DNA of 64,000 bases, from assembly GCF_000018325.1 (NCBI RefSeq), contig NC_009922.1, forward strand, positions 2,108,001 to 2,172,000. Direction: 5' to 3'. This DNA is from Alkaliphilus oremlandii OhILAs (GTDB taxonomy: Bacteria > Bacillota > Clostridia > Peptostreptococcales > Natronincolaceae). The position numbers and the translations under genes are program-made. The notes under the pieces were generated by a model, which was not told where the DNA came from, ran no database searches, and was given only the letters and a program-made list of their open reading frames with translations. This document shows, in pieces, positions 8,073 through 16,035 of the stretch. Within the stretch, counting starts at the first letter, position 1. The number at the start of each line of letters is the position of its first letter.

Positions 8073-8272
8073 AAGAAAATTATACCACACTTTCTATGTT
8101 ATTATAGAGAATTTACGCTTCTAATACCGTATTATCCAGTTCTCAAGAAACATTATTTGAATTTTAAATTTGAGTAGTTATGTCACATTACTTTTTATTA
8201 GATGCAACTGCATGTAAATCTTGTATTGCGACATAAAAACACCGTAGAATTCATTTCTGAATAATACGGTAT
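8073..8272 (-). repeat. Array element, complete
   Basis: Has the promoter block (TATACCACACTTTCTATG), ATACCGTATTATCCAG, the boxA complement, GTTATGTCACATT, ATTAGATGCAACTGCATG, TATTGCGACATAA and the closing hairpin ending GAATAATACGGTAT. The promoter faces the LprI-like gene and the hairpin terminates the GIY-YIG-like gene. Confidence 0.82.
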
Positions 8273-8340
8273 CTTATGGTTATCCCTTTTTATCATTATC
8301 AAATCTATTATAAATAATACGAAACAAGTATATTGAAATT

Positions 8341-8895
8341 TTAGCTATTTGCAAACTCTCTACAATATGTCCTCATATCTTTAAGTAATTGCACTCGACT
8401 TGGATTATTAACTATATTAAACAAAGGAGTACGTAATTCTATTAATTCTTTTTCTATTTTGCCTATATCCTTTGGAATTTGAATCCAACTTACTTCAAGG
8501 TGTTTATTTATCCAATTAATTATAGATACTTCATCTGATTTATTAAACTTATAATTACTTTTACGTTTCGTATTCTTAAGAGAGCCTTTAGGCGGTAAAT
8601 AGCCTAAAACTGTACCCAAACTTCTAAAAAAAGTGCCATGTTCTTTAGCTCTTAATTCTTGGCATAATCTTTTTTTTAATGTACTTTTATCTGATTTTCC
8701 AATATATAAAATTGGATTGTTCCGTTCAAGAAATATCGATTGAATTTCTCCTTCAAAACCACTATTTTTCATATCAATAACTTTAATACAATAAATCCCA
8801 GTTTCTTCAGGTAAAGTCATTTCATCTATTTTTTCTGCTGGAATAAATCTATCTGGTTCTAACAATTTTTGGTTTATCTCTTCTAATTCGCTCAT
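8341..8895 (-). CDS. GIY-YIG-like nuclease-fold protein
   Basis: 184 residues from ATG 8895, chosen because GAGGTG lies 6 bases before it. TGIYCIKV and ILYIGKSDKSTLKKRL give the G-I-Y and Y-I-G motifs of the GIY-YIG fold, followed by HGTFFRSLGTVLGYLPPKGS. It also has ELIELRTPLFNIVNNPS near the end, where the Glu could be the metal ligand and the Asn the closing family residue. The family includes stand-alone nucleases of unknown role. It is a single-gene unit with array elements on both sides. Confidence 0.75.
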   Translation of the reverse strand: MSELEEINQKLLEPDRFIPAEKIDEMTLPEETGIYCIKVIDMKNSGFEGEIQSIFLERNNPILYIGKSDKSTLKKRLCQELRAKEHGTFFRSLGTVLGYLPPKGSLKNTKRKSNYKFNKSDEVSIINWINKHLEVSWIQIPKDIGKIEKELIELRTPLFNIVNNPSRVQLLKDMRTYCREFANS

Positions 8896-9031
8896 CAACA
8901 TCACCTCAATTTTTAAAATGAAAACGAAACTATTTATCGTAAAAAACTATTATGACGATTTGCAAAGGACATATTTTGTTAAGTATGATAATCATTTTAT
9001 TTCGCAATATGTACTAATGTAATTAATCTAA

Positions 9032-9233
9032 CAAGCAAATTATACCATATTTTCTATATTGTTATAGTAAATTCTTGTTTTTTAATACCGCATTATTCAG
9101 TTTTCAAAGAACATTGTTTGTATTTTCAACCTTAATAGTTATGTCGCATTTTTTTCATTAGATGCAACTTCATATAATATTTGTAATGCGATATAAAAAA
9201 TACCGCATAATTCATTTCTGAATAATACGGCAT
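9032..9233 (-). repeat. Array element, complete (reference copy)
   Basis: Order on the minus strand: terminator hairpin (GCCGTATTATTCAG / GAATTATGCGG then TATTTTTTAT), TATCGCATTACAA, loop, AATGCGACATAAC, then TGTTCTTTGAAAACTGAATA, then ACGGTATT, then TATGGTATAATTTGC as the extended -10 promoter. ATACCGCATTATTCAG on the plus strand and the distal TGAATAATACGGCAT form an outer inverted repeat around the inner palindrome. Confidence 0.85.
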
Positions 9234-9266
9234 ACTATTTGAATATTTAGTTTTATAATCATGACG

Positions 9267-9668
9267 TTATACATCTAATGCCTGCTTATCCGTTTTCCTT
9301 TTACTTTTAAAAATTATTACTGTAGCAATAATAATAAATGGAATTGTATAATTAAGAAAAACATCCCTATAAGCTGTTTTTGACAATTCAGTAAAGAAGC
9401 CTAAAAAATATATAAGTAAAAATATACACCCTGTGGATAATATATATTGAACCAAAGCCCTTAAATAGATATTTCTTATTCTTATCTTCTTGAAAATAAC
9501 AATAAATATAATAGCTATAATACATATAGCCATTCTTAATAAAATATGGGAATTTGTATCATACTCAATACCTTGAGTTAGTTGCCTGATAGAGCTAATA
9601 ACAGTAGTAATAGTAAACAAAATACAAATATAAGAAATAACAGAAATAATTTTTTGTCTTGTTTTCAC
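9267..9668 (-). CDS. Small integral membrane protein
   Basis: 133 residues with four hydrophobic stretches, at about 8-28, 46-60, 68-88 and 100-118. They are separated by short basic loops (KKIRIRNIY, SKRKTDKQ at the end). I do not recognise a family. The gene is a single unit with an array promoter about 130 bases upstream (9799 element) and a terminator element downstream. The role is unknown; the only firm call is a four-helix inner-membrane protein. Confidence 0.65.
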   Translation of the reverse strand: MKTRQKIISVISYICILFTITTVISSIRQLTQGIEYDTNSHILLRMAICIIAIIFIVIFKKIRIRNIYLRALVQYILSTGCIFLLIYFLGFFTELSKTAYRDVFLNYTIPFIIIATVIIFKSKRKTDKQALDV

Positions 9669-9798
9669 TTTTTCACCTCTTTCAATTTATTCCTTTCTGC
9701 CCTAATATTATATATTTATAGATTTTTTCATTATATTTTTCTCAGCTTGATTTTACCTTATTTTTGATGTTTATTTCCACTAGTTCGATTTATCTTAT

Positions 9799-9998
9799 AA
9801 GAAAATTATACCATATTTTCTATATTATTATATTAAATTTCCATTTTTAATACCGTATTATTCAGTTTTCAAAGAATATTTTTCACATTTATAATTTTAA
9901 TAGTTACGTCGCATTTTTTTCATTAGATGCAACTTCATATAATGCTTGTAATGCAACATAAAAATACCGTAAAATCCATTTCTGAATAATACGGTATT
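9799..9998 (-). repeat. Array element, complete
   Basis: Promoter block TTATACCATATTTTCTATA, ATACCGTATTATTCAG, boxA complement, GTTACGTCGCATTTTTTTCA, TAATGCAACATAA and hairpin ending TGAATAATACGGTATT. The promoter faces the gene at 9267-9668. Confidence 0.85.
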
Positions 9999-10104
9999 AA
10001 ATAAAATATTGATGTTTAATTGTTGTTACGCCTTAAAAATAAAATGCGAAATAAAATTCATTTTATTTATTTTATATTGTAGCAAAATGTGTCATTAATA
10101 GAAG

Positions 10105-10323
10105 TTATACATTCGATCTATTTTTATTTCTTTCAAAAATTATCTGATATTTATAGGCAGCCAAGACACCCATTTTTTCGTTTGGTGGAATTACAACTTG
10201 AACTAATCGCCAACCATCAGCTGCCTCTTTTAAAATTATTTCTTGGCAGTCTTTAAAACTGTCACCTATCTTTGTTGAAAAATTTCTCTTAATTGGAACT
10301 TCTATAAATTTATATTCGTACAT
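10105..10323 (-). CDS. DUF4177-family protein
   Basis: 72 residues from ATG 10323, which follows TGGAGGGGCAAT. The pattern MYEYKFIEVPIKRN, a middle helix with EAADGWRLVQVV, and a closing strand (YQIIFERN) match DUF4177, a family of small beta-alpha-beta proteins of unknown function that are common as isolated genes. It has array elements on both sides. Confidence 0.8.
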   Translation of the reverse strand: MYEYKFIEVPIKRNFSTKIGDSFKDCQEIILKEAADGWRLVQVVIPPNEKMGVLAAYKYQIIFERNKNRSNV

Positions 10324-10395
10324 ATTGCCCCTCCATATTTTCCATTTTTTAAATAATTTCATTTCACATAATTTATCTAATCCAAATTACTTAGT

Positions 10396-10589
10396 AAGCA
10401 AATTATACCATATTTTCTATATTGTTATAGGGAATTTATGTTTTTAATACCGTATTATTCAGTTTTCAAAGAACATTTTTCGTTATTTAAATTTTAATAG
10501 TTATGTCGCATTTTTTTCATTAGATGAGGATAAATTTTGTAATACGACATAAAAAATACCGCTTATTCATTCCCGAACAATACGGTATT
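10396..10589 (-). repeat. Array element, complete
   Basis: Promoter block AAGCAAATTATACCATA, ATACCGTATTATTCAG, boxA complement, GTTATGTCGCATTTTTTTCA, a short loop, TACGACATAAAAAATACCG and hairpin ending CAATACGGTATT. The promoter faces the DUF4177 gene and the hairpin follows the ferritin-like gene. Confidence 0.85.
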
Positions 10590-10665
10590 CAAATATGAGG
10601 TTCATATTTTTTAGTTATACTCTTTTAAAAAAAAATAGACTGGAATACATTTCGAAAACTATAAA

Positions 10666-11154
10666 TTAGTCTGCCTCTTCTTCAAATAATATAGGTATTC
10701 TCATAGCATGTTTTGCTTCATCCGTACGAGTGTTAAAAAATAAATCTTGCAAATATTTATTTGGCGCCATCAAATACTCCTTCCCGTACTTTTCATAATC
10801 GTTGGTTTCAGCTATTACCCTTATCTTTAATGCCTCTTCATAATCTTCAATCACAATAGGCTTTAATGGTTGTGGCATGTAGTATCTACCAGTTATCATA
10901 CTATATGCTCTTTGAAAGTTTTCTGCATGTTTAGCTTCATCCATACCAAATTCCATTATTAAATCTTTTGCTCTTTGAGTAGGGGCAAATTCAGCTAGTG
11001 CATAATAATAGGCAGAATCTTGTAATTCATCCTGAATATATTCTTCTAGTCTAGGAATTAACTCCTGAAAATAGTTGTTATTGTTATACCCACAATTCAA
11101 GTAATTGTTATTTGAACACTTGTTATTTTGATAATAATTATAACTTTGATACAC
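10666..11154 (-). CDS. Ferritin-like (rubrerythrin-type) protein with an Asn/Tyr-rich start
   Basis: 162 residues. The first 28 are rich in Asn, Tyr and Gln. From about residue 30 a ferritin-like helical bundle follows. The carboxylate and histidine ligands are visible as ELQDSAYYYALAE, GMDEAKHAENF and TRTDEAKHAMR, two E-x-x-H type helices suited to a di-metal site. The Asn/Tyr-rich start recalls spore-coat-associated ferritin-like proteins. AGGAGG-type bases precede the ATG. The upstream spacer lacks the usual array promoter, so expression may differ from its neighbours. The role is unproven. Confidence 0.78.
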   Translation of the reverse strand: MYQSYNYYQNNKCSNNNYLNCGYNNNNYFQELIPRLEEYIQDELQDSAYYYALAEFAPTQRAKDLIMEFGMDEAKHAENFQRAYSMITGRYYMPQPLKPIVIEDYEEALKIRVIAETNDYEKYGKEYLMAPNKYLQDLFFNTRTDEAKHAMRIPILFEEEAD

Positions 11155-11256
11155 TTTTATACACCTCCTAATACATACTATTCTAGCTATACATTAGAAG
11201 TTACATTGTTGACATTTGTTACTCTCAATTATTTGTTATCGAAATTAAAATTTTTT

Positions 11257-11351
11257 TAATACCGGTTACTATTAGGTGCAGTCTTCTTAGATTTAAATCT
11301 TGTAATGCGACATAAAAAATACCGTAAATTCGTTTCTAAATAATACGGTAT
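11257..11351 (-). repeat. Array element, deleted and long-loop variant
   Basis: Begins with TAATACCG joined straight to GGTTACTATTAGGTGCAG, so the boxA and promoter blocks are lost. It then has TTGTAATGCGACATAA and the hairpin ending AATAATACGGTATC. The loop sequence matches the copy at 7011. Confidence 0.75.
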
Positions 11352-11439
11352 CTTAAAAATTATTTAGTTTTGTAGTTATTATGCTTTATAAAAAGAATAT
11401 GCAACATATTATAGTCCTAAGAAAGCGCTCATATCTTAA

Positions 11440-11676
11440 TTATTCTAATGCGCAGCCACATTCTGGACAATACTTCGGTTTTTTACCTCGAATATTGAAA
11501 GGCTTTTTACAGTTTGGGCATTTGTAGAATATGAATGCTTGCACTAAGCTACCCAACATCAAGATAATGCTTATATATACAATCAACCCTATTTCAATTA
11601 AAGCTCCTATAATTCCTACAACAATACCTGTCCAAAGCCCCACACTTATAACTAAGTAGCTTTTATTATAATCCAA
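11440..11676 (-). CDS. Small membrane protein with C-terminal zinc ribbon
   Basis: 78 residues. Two hydrophobic helices (about 8-28 and 31-50) are followed by a zinc-ribbon of two Cys pairs, CPNCKKP and CPECGCALE. Such short membrane-plus-ribbon proteins are common in Clostridia and have no assigned function. GAGGTGAGG precedes the ATG. An array promoter lies about 60 bases upstream (11734 element) and a terminator element follows. Confidence 0.7.
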   Translation of the reverse strand: MDYNKSYLVISVGLWTGIVVGIIGALIEIGLIVYISIILMLGSLVQAFIFYKCPNCKKPFNIRGKKPKYCPECGCALE

Positions 11677-11733
11677 AATTCCTCACCTCACAAAATGTAA
11701 ATAATCTTTGTTCACATTTTTCTACTATTCAAC

Positions 11734-11928
11734 AAGAAGATTATACCATATTTTTTACATTATTGTAGTAAAATTCTATTTTATAGTACCGTATTATTCA
11801 GTTTTCAAAGAAGATTATTCATATTTTTAACCTTAATAGTTACGTCGCACTTTTTTCATTAGATGTCGCTAAATTTTGTAATGCGACATAAAAAATACCG
11901 CAAATTCATTTTTGAATAATACGGCATT
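11734..11928 (-). repeat. Array element, complete
   Basis: Promoter block AGATTATACCATATTTTT, GTACCGTATTATTCAG, the boxA complement, GTTACGTCGCACTTTTTTCA, TAATGCGACATAA and hairpin ending TGAATAATACGGCATT. The promoter faces the zinc-ribbon gene and the hairpin ends the RidA gene. Confidence 0.85.
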
Positions 11929-11994
11929 TTAAATAATTATTCATTTTTATCGTTGCTACATCCAATAAGAGCGGAGCAAATTCCTACACTTCTA

Positions 11995-12408
11995 TCATTT
12001 TGTATTGTTTTCTACCGCTGCTACTGCTTCAATTTCCACCAATTGATTTGTATATCCTAATACTGTAACTCCAGATAAGGTACTTGGAACACCATGATTA
12101 CCAAACTCTTTTCTTATTGCTTCCCATGCCGTTACCAAATCTGACTGGTCGTGAGATGCTACAAGAACCCTAGTATATACTATATCTTCCAAAGTAGCCC
12201 CACAATCCTTCAGTGCTTCCTTCAAATTTTCTACACAAAGTTTTGCCTGAAGCTCATAATCACTCAAGCTGGGTACTTCTCCGTTTTTATTAATGGGGCA
12301 TGCTCCCGCCAAAAATAATAAATCCATTCCCGAAGGTATACGTCCAGCATAAGCATAATCTACTGGGGCTAAATTTGTAGAATGAATTAATGATATTTTT
12401 TTATTCAC
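11995..12408 (-). CDS. RidA/YjgF/YER057c/UK114-family protein
   Basis: 137 residues, full length for the family. RidA proteins hydrolyse reactive enamine/imine products of PLP enzymes. The beta strands and helices fit the family: AYAGRIPSGMDLLFLAGACPINKNGEV, LEDIVYTRVLVASHDQ, and a C-terminal region VPSTLSGVTVLGYTNQLVEIEAVA (shown in two parts: VPSTLSGVTVLG, QLVEIEAVA). The arginine that grips the carboxylate is the one in VYTRV. Other subgroups lack the activity, so it may not be a true RidA. The upstream region (12409-12480) has a TATAAT but not the array promoter. Confidence 0.88.
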   Translation of the reverse strand: MNKKISLIHSTNLAPVDYAYAGRIPSGMDLLFLAGACPINKNGEVPSLSDYELQAKLCVENLKEALKDCGATLEDIVYTRVLVASHDQSDLVTAWEAIRKEFGNHGVPSTLSGVTVLGYTNQLVEIEAVAAVENNTK

Positions 12409-12546
12409 CTTGCTTCTCTCCTTTATTATAATATCTACGAGAAGAGTTACAAATTCATTTTCAAATGAATTTCATCTCCAATATCATTTTAAAGCTTCTG
12501 CATTTTTTAAGAAAGAGAATAATCATTTCTATATCATCTTTTATAC

Positions 12547-12580
12547 AAAAGCTACCACACATTACAAAAGTGGTAGCTTC
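12547..12580 (-). terminator. Terminator after the CD3324-like gene
   Basis: GCTACCAC and GTGGTAGC form an 8-bp stem, with a TTTTG run on the minus strand. The sequence is unrelated to the array hairpins. Confidence 0.75.
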
Positions 12581-12583
12581 AAC

Positions 12584-12862
12584 TTATTTATCTTTTTTAT
12601 ATATAATTTTCTTAATACTACTATCTGAAAGAAAGAATTCTTCCGCTAGATTGCTAATTGATTGCCCACCTATATATTGGTTTAGTATCTTTGCATTTCT
12701 GACTTTTAGATAATCTCGACTTTTAGATTTTTCACCCCATCTTTTTCTCTTTTCAGGAGGGGAAGGGATGTACACATATTCACCTTGAATATACTTTTGA
12801 ATTTCTTTAACTAAATGATCTGGTAATATTCTATCAATTCTTACATATTTCACAAAACTCAC
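12584..12862 (-). CDS. CD3324-like helix-turn-helix protein
   Basis: 92 residues. An N-terminal segment DHLVKEIQKYIQGEYVYIP is followed by a basic stretch with KRWGEKSKSRDYL. A C-terminal helix-turn-helix follows, ISNLAEEFFLSDSSIKKIIYK. This layout matches the CD3324-like family of Firmicutes, whose members look like small DNA-binding proteins. No target is visible. The gene has a standard ribosome site (AAGGAAGTGAG) and its own terminator rather than an array hairpin. Confidence 0.75.
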   Translation of the reverse strand: MSFVKYVRIDRILPDHLVKEIQKYIQGEYVYIPSPPEKRKRWGEKSKSRDYLKVRNAKILNQYIGGQSISNLAEEFFLSDSSIKKIIYKKDK

Positions 12863-12914
12863 TTCCTTAAGTTTATTGTTTAATTAAGGAAACAAAGTCT
12901 TTATATGTATGAAT

Positions 12915-13031
12915 TTATTTATCTAAAGCGACTGAATATCTATCCCTGTGCAAATTGTCGCCCAAACTCATACTTACAGACTTTGCGCAGGGTATTTTAA
13001 TCATTTTTCGATCCATGAGATTAATATCCAT
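12915..13031 (-). CDS. Candidate 38-residue peptide gene
   Basis: ATG at 13031 has GGAGTG seven bases upstream. The frame reads MDINLMDRKMIKIPCAKSVS and ends DRYSVALDK. It sits at the right distance behind an array promoter (13115 element), so it looks like a unit gene. Inside it is an inverted repeat CCCTGTGCAAA / TTTGCGCAGGG with a 27-base loop. That repeat could be an RNA hairpin rather than a coding feature. No family is recognised. Confidence 0.45.
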   Translation of the reverse strand: MDINLMDRKMIKIPCAKSVSMSLGDNLHRDRYSVALDK

Positions 13032-13114
13032 GATATCACACTCCTATTTGTATTAAATTAATTATATTCTTTATTAAAGGATACGCGATTCATTGCTAAT
13101 CTAACTTATCACAC

Positions 13115-13200
13115 AAGAAAATTATACCATATTTCTTGCATCGTTGGAGAAGATTTCTATTTTAAACACCGTAAAATTCATTTCTGGCTATTACCGATTG
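13115..13200 (-). repeat. Array element, centre deleted
   Basis: The promoter block (AAGAAAATTATACCATATTT) is joined to a single hairpin, ACACCGTAAAATTCATTTC then GGCTATTACCGATTG. The inner palindrome and boxA motif are missing. Confidence 0.65.
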
Positions 13201-13291
13201 AGTAGAATATTTTATTTTTTAGATGTTCACTTTAAAAGATACCGTGTCATTGATAAAAGATAACTTATTGAACCTATCAAGCTGATCTTTT

Positions 13292-13843
13292 TTATAAATA
13301 TTGTAGTATCATTAAAAATATTGCTCCTAATATTATTAATGAACATCCTAAAGTAGGGAATACCGTTAAGTTGATTGCTTTAATTCTAGTTCTTAATTCT
13401 ACTTTTAATTCTTTATAAAAAGGTAGCGTTAGGATTTCTGTTAAATTAATTTCTACTGAATTTAATGATTGTCTATAGGATATTTGTTTACTATCATAAT
13501 CTTCTAAGATCACAGTATTTTTATCTTCATAAGATAAATTTTTTTCCTCTAAAATATCTATAAGTGTGGAGGATACCATTTTTTCATTAATATTAGTTAA
13601 GGTATACCTTCCTCTAGATATTATAATAACTAATGCAAAGATAAGTAAAATACCAATAAATAGAAGTGGAAATCCATAGCCCATCTCCATTAGCTTTATA
13701 GTAGGATTTAATGTGCTCATAAAAAATATAAATATATTTAAGTACCCTCGCTTCACCATAAATTTTCTTCTAGTTAATAAAATCAGCCCGTACAGTATCA
13801 CCAAAACTCCTGAAATCGTAGCCAAAGTATAAAACATTATCAC
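13292..13843 (-). CDS. Membrane protein of unknown family
   Basis: 183 residues. Hydrophobic helices lie at about 3-22, 35-52, 58-78 and 160-182. The soluble part between 80 and 155 has SSTLIDILEEKNLSYEDKN and ILEDYDSKQISY, which look like a small alpha-beta domain. I do not recognise a family. GAAAGGAGAGG precedes the ATG at 13843. It is a single unit with an array promoter upstream (13920 element), whose terminator part was hit by the IS. Confidence 0.65.
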   Translation of the reverse strand: MIMFYTLATISGVLVILYGLILLTRRKFMVKRGYLNIFIFFMSTLNPTIKLMEMGYGFPLLFIGILLIFALVIIISRGRYTLTNINEKMVSSTLIDILEEKNLSYEDKNTVILEDYDSKQISYRQSLNSVEINLTEILTLPFYKELKVELRTRIKAINLTVFPTLGCSLIILGAIFLMILQYL

Positions 13844-13919
13844 CTCTCCTTTCTCAAGTTTCCACTCATATGTTTAAAAAACTTATAACGCATTTTATAT
13901 TTAATATAATTTATATATC

Positions 13920-14113
13920 AAGAAAATTCTACCGTATTTTCTATATTATTGTAGTAAATTCTTGATTTTTTAACACTATATTATTCGGTGCTCAACGCAT
14001 CTCATTCGTATTTTAAATTTTAATGATTACGTCGCATAATCTTTATATTATATAGCGTGCTTAAACTTTGGAATAAAAAAATACCATATATTCACATCTG
14101 AATAATACAGTAT
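13920..14113 (-). repeat. Array element, interrupted by IS copy 2
   Basis: Has the promoter block (ATTCTACCGTATTTTCTA), a degenerate outer arm, TGATTACGTCGCATAAT, the loop, and the hairpin up to GAATAATACAGTAT. The IS follows, and the 4-base duplication GTAT then continues at 15419. The element is therefore broken near its terminator end. Confidence 0.75.
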
Positions 14114-14199
14114 TGATGGTAGAATAAAAAACGTAGAACTTAAACGTGATATGTCCTTGAATTTGATATAATAAGTGTATCAGACAAGGAGAGATTACT

Positions 14200-14493
14200 A
14201 TGGGAACTAAAAAACAGTACAGCGCAGAGTTTAAACAAGATGCAGTTAATTATTATTATTCATCTGGCAAATCAATCAAAGAAGCAGCAGAGGATCTAAA
14301 AATTAGCACCACAGGTCTTAATAATTGGATTCAAAATGCCAAGAAGAATGATGGTGTAGTAAATCATAGAGGTTCTGGCAATTATTCATCAGATGCAGAA
14401 AAAGAAATTGCAAGACTAAAAAAAGAACTAAGAGATAAGGAAGATGCACTTGAAATACTAAAAAAGGCCATAGGCATACTGAACAAAGATTAA
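14200..14493 (+). CDS. IS3-family transposase OrfA
   Basis: 97 residues, identical to the copy 1 protein. It has an N-terminal helix-turn-helix and a C-terminal leucine-zipper-like helix. The heptamer A-AAA-AAG at 14460-14466 is a classical -1 slip site. After it the -1 frame runs without a stop (GHRHTEQRLTEAIYKEVEE) into orfB. This supports production of an OrfAB fusion transposase. Confidence 0.93.
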   Translation: MGTKKQYSAEFKQDAVNYYYSSGKSIKEAAEDLKISTTGLNNWIQNAKKNDGVVNHRGSGNYSSDAEKEIARLKKELRDKEDALEILKKAIGILNKD

Positions 14494-14555
14494 CTGAAGC
14501 AATCTACAAAGAAGTAGAAGAATCATCTAAGAAGCGCCAGATTTCAGTTAACAGT

Positions 14556-15365
14556 GTGCTTAAAGTGCTAGGCGTTTCATCTTCTGGATACTATGATTAC
14601 TTGAAAAGGCAAGATTCAAATCATAAAATTAGAAAACAGCAGATTAAACAAGAAATTATAGAGATTTACAATGAATCCAAACAAATATATGGAGCACCCA
14701 AAATTACATCTATACTGCGAAGCAGAGGTTACGTTATCGCAGAGAAAACTGTTGGAAACTACATGCGTGAGCTAGGAATTAAGGCAATCTGGGTAAGTCC
14801 ATACAAAAGGACGACAATTGATCCAGATTTTGATAATAAACTTAAAAATATTCTAGATAGAAATTTTTCACCTAACGCACCTAACACCGTTTGGGTAACA
14901 GACATTACCTATGTATGGACAGTAAGCGGGTTCGTTTACTTAACAACAGTAATGGATCTATTCTCACGAAGAGTTATAGGCTGGCACCTCTCAGATACCC
15001 TTTGTGTAGAAGGAGTACTAAGAGCCATTAACAAAGCGAAATCATCTAGGAAATTAGATACTCCGATAATTATTCACAGTGACAGAGGTGTGCAATATGT
15101 ATCAAAAGCGTATATTGATGCAACACCAGCAGGCAAATTTATTCGAAGCTATTCAAAAAAGGGAACCCCTTGGGACAATGCTGTAATTGAGTCTTTTCAT
15201 GCTCTAATAAAAAGAGAATGGCTCAACAGATTCGTCATAAGGCATATTAGTCATGCCCAAGAACTTATTTTTGAATATGTCGAAGCATTTTACAATACAA
15301 AGAGAATTCACAGTTATTGCGAGATGTCTTCACCATATGATTTCGAGGATAAATATGTTGGTTAG
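14556..15365 (+). CDS. IS3-family transposase OrfB (DDE integrase core)
   Basis: 269 residues from a GTG; the working product is probably the fusion made by the -1 frameshift at 14460-14466. The DDE triad is Asp116, Asp176 and Glu212. It differs from copy 1 only at residues 23 (His) and 125 (Gly). Gly at 125 sits next to the first catalytic strand, and nothing suggests loss of activity. Confidence 0.93.
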   Translation: MLKVLGVSSSGYYDYLKRQDSNHKIRKQQIKQEIIEIYNESKQIYGAPKITSILRSRGYVIAEKTVGNYMRELGIKAIWVSPYKRTTIDPDFDNKLKNILDRNFSPNAPNTVWVTDITYVWTVSGFVYLTTVMDLFSRRVIGWHLSDTLCVEGVLRAINKAKSSRKLDTPIIIHSDRGVQYVSKAYIDATPAGKFIRSYSKKGTPWDNAVIESFHALIKREWLNRFVIRHISHAQELIFEYVEAFYNTKRIHSYCEMSSPYDFEDKYVG

Positions 15366-15447
15366 ACGATTCAAGAATATATCAAGTTTTTATTGTCCGT
15401 TTTCTTGACAGAAGACCAGTATTTTAGTCAGCTCTTGATTTTTATAA

Positions 15448-15666
15448 TTAACTTAATCTTAACTGAATAATTGCATTCAAGGTTCCCAAGCAGCCAATGC
15501 AAATACTAGCCCATGCAATTCTTGTCCTCCATTTTCTTTTTTGACCTTTTAATGAAATTAAACTAACAGCTCCAACTATTATTAGCAGTATCCCTATAAT
15601 TATATTTAGCTGAAGGTATACACCACCAAAAATATTTTCAAGCATGTTATCAATGGATCTGTCCAT
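15448..15666 (-). CDS. Small two-helix membrane protein
   Basis: 72 residues. Hydrophobic stretches lie at about 17-36 and 47-66, separated by a basic loop (KGQKRKWRTR), which suggests a hairpin with the loop inside the cell. No family is recognised. GGGGTGAG precedes the ATG. A degenerate array element lies upstream. Its downstream array terminator was separated from it by IS copy 2. Confidence 0.6.
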   Translation of the reverse strand: MDRSIDNMLENIFGGVYLQLNIIIGILLIIVGAVSLISLKGQKRKWRTRIAWASICIGCLGTLNAIIQLRLS

Positions 15667-15711
15667 TATCTCACCCCTATAATTTTTATTTTTCCATCAG
15701 CATACTATATA

Positions 15712-15779
15712 ACGGTTAGGTGCCATGATCTTCATTAGATGTAGGTAATATTTGTAATGCCACATAAAATAAAACACCT
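15712..15779 (-). repeat. Array element, degenerate
   Basis: Recognisable by TTCATTAGATGTAGGTAA, TTTGTAATGCCACATAA and AACACC. The outer arm and promoter are lost. It sits directly downstream of the small gene at 15788. Confidence 0.55.
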
Positions 15780-15787
15780 ATTTTTAA

Positions 15788-15937
15788 TTACTGGTAATTT
15801 TTATTTATATATATCTTTAGCGCTTTTATCATTAATATCATAGTATATATACCGAGTACCTTTAAGGCGAACCCCATAACTTCATATATTAAAGCTATAG
15901 ATACAGCCATTGATGACGTAATATTTATTGATCCCAT
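15788..15937 (-). CDS. Candidate 49-residue membrane peptide gene
   Basis: From ATG 15937 the frame reads MGSINITSSMAVSIALIYEV and goes on to a second hydrophobic stretch (LKVLGIYTMILMI) before the stop at 15788-15790. AGAGGGG lies 13 bases before the ATG, a rather long gap. The frame continues upstream in phase (TYERGLQKL) without a start codon that I can see. It resembles the C-terminal half of the next gene (16036) in layout, so the two may be related units. No function is assigned. Confidence 0.45.
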   Translation of the reverse strand: MGSINITSSMAVSIALIYEVMGFALKVLGIYTMILMIKALKIYINKNYQ

Positions 15938-16035
15938 GAGTTTTTGTAATCCCCTCTCATATGTTAGGCATACTTCTTCTAATCTTATTTATTACAAATA
16001 AAAAGATATCTAGCCTCTTGGTATGTTCCTAAAGT

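Larger units (their letters stand above)
14114..15418 (+). mobile_element. IS3-family insertion sequence, copy 2
   Basis: 1305 bases, in the opposite orientation to copy 1 at 3187-4491. It has the same ends and is flanked by a 4-base direct repeat, GTAT (14110-14113 and 15419-15422). The two copies face each other across about 9.6 kb of the array. The different target duplications show two separate insertions rather than a composite transposon. Confidence 0.93.

Noticed and set aside
3187..15418. A composite transposon formed by the two IS3 elements
   Set aside because: Each IS has its own target duplication (CTC and GTAT), so they moved separately.
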